Source: Thermodesulfobacteriota bacterium (lineage in GTDB: Bacteria > Desulfobacterota > DSM-4660 > Desulfatiglandales > HGW-15). Taken from it: a stretch of 6,639 nucleotides of DNA. Positions 5,174 to 6,639 of this stretch are shown here, piece after piece. Position 1 is the stretch's first letter. Every line of letters starts with the position of its first letter. The notes beneath the pieces are model-generated. The model was not told the DNA's origin. It was given only the letters and a program-made list of their open reading frames with translations, and made no database searches. The DNA is taken from the NCBI GenBank assembly GCA_025454125.1, contig JALOPA010000222.1:1-6639 (forward strand). The letters are read 5' to 3'. The position numbers and the translations under genes were made by a program.

Positions 5174-6639
5174 GAGAAAGAAACGAGTTGCATCAACTGC
5201 AGGGCCATACTGGCTTATGTGAAAGAGCGAGAGCCGGATTCCTTGCAACAACTGGTTGCCGGTCTGAATCCCGAAATCGATGCGCTTCCCGATCCACAGG
5301 CATTCCTCCGAGACCCCAACAACTGGGTCACCTGTGAGGTGGTCTCAGAGCTGATGAACAGGGCGAAGGGGATTCTTCGCGATGAAATGGCGGCTTACAA
5401 AATCGCGAGATATGCAGCTGAAAATGTGGCCCTCGGATATGCTCAAGGGATTATCGTCAAAGCCTTCTGGTCCATCAAGCGGGGCCTGAAGAGCCTCCAA
5501 AAGATCAACGACAAGTGGAACAGAAGCAAAGACGTGGAACTGGTGGCGATAGGGAAGAACGAGGCCACGGTGCGGCTCCACTGGAAACCGGGGATGCGCG
5601 TGACCAAGGATATCTGTCTATATAATCAAGGTGTGTACACGTTCATGCCGAGGATCTGGGGAGGCGCTCCTCTGAAACTGGAGGAGGCCTGTTGTTTTTT
5701 TGAAGGAGCGGGCTACTGCGAATATCATCTGAAATGGCCTGCAAGAAACAGATTTCATGAGGTGTTTTCAAGATTCGTCACCTCCAAGTCCGTGCTCATG
5801 GAAACCATCATGGAGATGGAGGCGGACAAAAACATTATCGAACACAAGTACGAGGAGGTCAACCGGCTCAATGAGGAGCTGAACAGAAAGATCAGACAAC
5901 TGACAGCGATCCAGGAAACCGGAAAAGCCATCCTCTCCGTTCTGGACATCGAGCCCTTGCTCGCCGTGATCATGAACATCCTTTTCAGCGTGTGCCAGAT
6001 CAATCGGGCCATCATAATGCTCGTGAACAAAGAAAAGGACTGCATTGAGTTTCTCCACGGGACGGGCTTCGACAACGAGATGCAAGAGATGATCAAGACG
6101 TACAAGGTTCCACTCCATCGGGTGAGCAACATGCTGGTGCGAGTGACCAGCACCGGGCGATCGGAGTACATTCCGCAGGTCGAAGCCTCACCGCTCAAGA
6201 AAGACAACATTCTCCTTTCCCGGGGAAAGCCGACCTCCGCTTTCGTGGTGCCCCTGATTACAAGGTCCAAAGTCATCGGCGTTATCGCCACTGACGGTGT
6301 GGACGGCAAAGGAGTGCCCGAGGAGACACGGGAGACCCTCGAGATCTTTGCTCCTCAGATCGCCATCGCCATCGAGAACGCGAAACTCTACAAGAATCTT
6401 CAGGACAAAATGGAGGAGCTCAAGCACTCACAAGCCTTGCTGGGCCGTGCGGAAAAGTTTTCCTTTCTGGGAAACCTGGCTGCCCGCCTTGCTCACGAGA
6501 TCAAGAATCCCATGACGGCTATCGGCACCTTTATTCAGCTCTTGCCTCACAAATATGACGATGAGGAATTCAGACGCGATTTCTATCAGGTGGCCATGGA
6601 AGAAACCATTCGGGTGAACAATCTCATCACAGAGCTCTT
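5171..6639 (+). CDS. Sensor histidine kinase with CxxC, V4R-like domain, coiled coil, GAF and HisKA (3' end missing)
   Basis: Probably a soluble kinase, since no membrane segment is visible in the 489 residues present. The frame has no stop from 5150 to the window edge. No in-frame ATG occurs before 5354, so TTG 5171 is chosen: AAAGGAAGG (5157-5165) sits five bases upstream, and the start keeps the conserved-looking segment that follows. Layout (from TTG 5171): CINC (7-10), possibly metal binding; a sensory region 45-189 opening with DPNNWVTCE and closing with CxYNxG (149-154) and EACCFFEGAGYCEYHLKW (172-189), a pattern like V4R/4-vinyl-reductase-type small-molecule domains; a charged coiled coil about 200-245; a GAF domain about 248-405, ending AIAIENAKLY; then HisKA with H442 in AHEIKNP. 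The catalytic ATPase domain lies beyond the window. The divergent NtrC-type regulator is the obvious phosphate acceptor. Assignment of the 45-189 region is from pattern memory and needs a profile search. Confidence 0.88.
   Translation, partial: MEKETSCINCRAILAYVKEREPDSLQQLVAGLNPEIDALPDPQAFLRDPNNWVTCEVVSELMNRAKGILRDEMAAYKIARYAAENVALGYAQGIIVKAFWSIKRGLKSLQKINDKWNRSKDVELVAIGKNEATVRLHWKPGMRVTKDICLYNQGVYTFMPRIWGGAPLKLEEACCFFEGAGYCEYHLKWPARNRFHEVFSRFVTSKSVLMETIMEMEADKNIIEHKYEEVNRLNEELNRKIRQLTAIQETGKAILSVLDIEPLLAVIMNILFSVCQINRAIIMLVNKEKDCIEFLHGTGFDNEMQEMIKTYKVPLHRVSNMLVRVTSTGRSEYIPQVEASPLKKDNILLSRGKPTSAFVVPLITRSKVIGVIATDGVDGKGVPEETRETLEIFAPQIAIAIENAKLYKNLQDKMEELKHSQALLGRAEKFSFLGNLAARLAHEIKNPMTAIGTFIQLLPHKYDDEEFRRDFYQVAMEETIRVNNLITEL

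Noticed and set aside
5146..5337. 63-codon frame starting with GTG overlapping the radical SAM stop
   Set aside because: The GTGA overlap looks like coupling, but this frame ends at 5337 and its protein is low quality; the neighbouring frame continues without a stop into the kinase.
5755..6427. Several minus-strand open frames under the GAF region
   Set aside because: All are antisense to the kinase frame, which is continuous and carries GAF and HisKA motifs.

Overview
The window looks like chromosomal DNA from a Gram-negative, non-enteric bacterium. I lean towards the former Deltaproteobacteria (Desulfobacterota and relatives). The grounds are the moderately GC-rich coding sequence, the amino-acid-type Liv ABC genes, a NtrC-type response regulator, a B12-type radical SAM protein beside a multi-domain sensor kinase, and short tandem-repeat hairpins between genes of a style I remember from such genomes. 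This placement is inference; no rRNA or other marker gene is present.

Left part (1-1342, + strand): the 3' end of a livG-like gene overlaps a complete livF-like gene by 8 bases. These are the two ATPases of a branched-chain amino acid type importer; permease and binding-protein genes would lie upstream, outside the window. Next comes a short spacer (1343-1473) made of short tandem units, including an inverted pair of heptamer arrays. It is followed by a small cupin gene (1474-1828) that is broken by an exact 31-bp tandem duplication. A second inverted array of short units (1885-1968) sits between the cupin remnant and the convergent response-regulator gene.

Right part (2000-6639): a NtrC-family sigma-54-dependent response regulator (minus strand, 2000-3352) is divergent from a plus-strand pair. 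The first gene of the pair is a radical SAM protein with a B12-binding-like N-terminal domain (3611-5149). The second is a sensor histidine kinase that starts 21 bases later (probable TTG start at 5171) and runs off the right edge. The kinase has an N-terminal CxxC motif, a V4R/4-vinyl-reductase-like sensory domain, a coiled coil, a GAF domain and a HisKA domain with an HEIKNP H-box. The 258-bp divergent spacer is AT-rich and holds plausible overlapping sigma-70-type promoters facing both ways.

Likely logic: the kinase and response regulator make a plausible two-component pair, and the co-transcribed radical SAM protein may make or modify a ligand or be a target. That three-gene link is a hypothesis. 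The best-supported oddity is the duplication that splits the cupin gene; the most interesting functional lead is the divergent radical SAM / V4R-GAF kinase / bEBP cluster.
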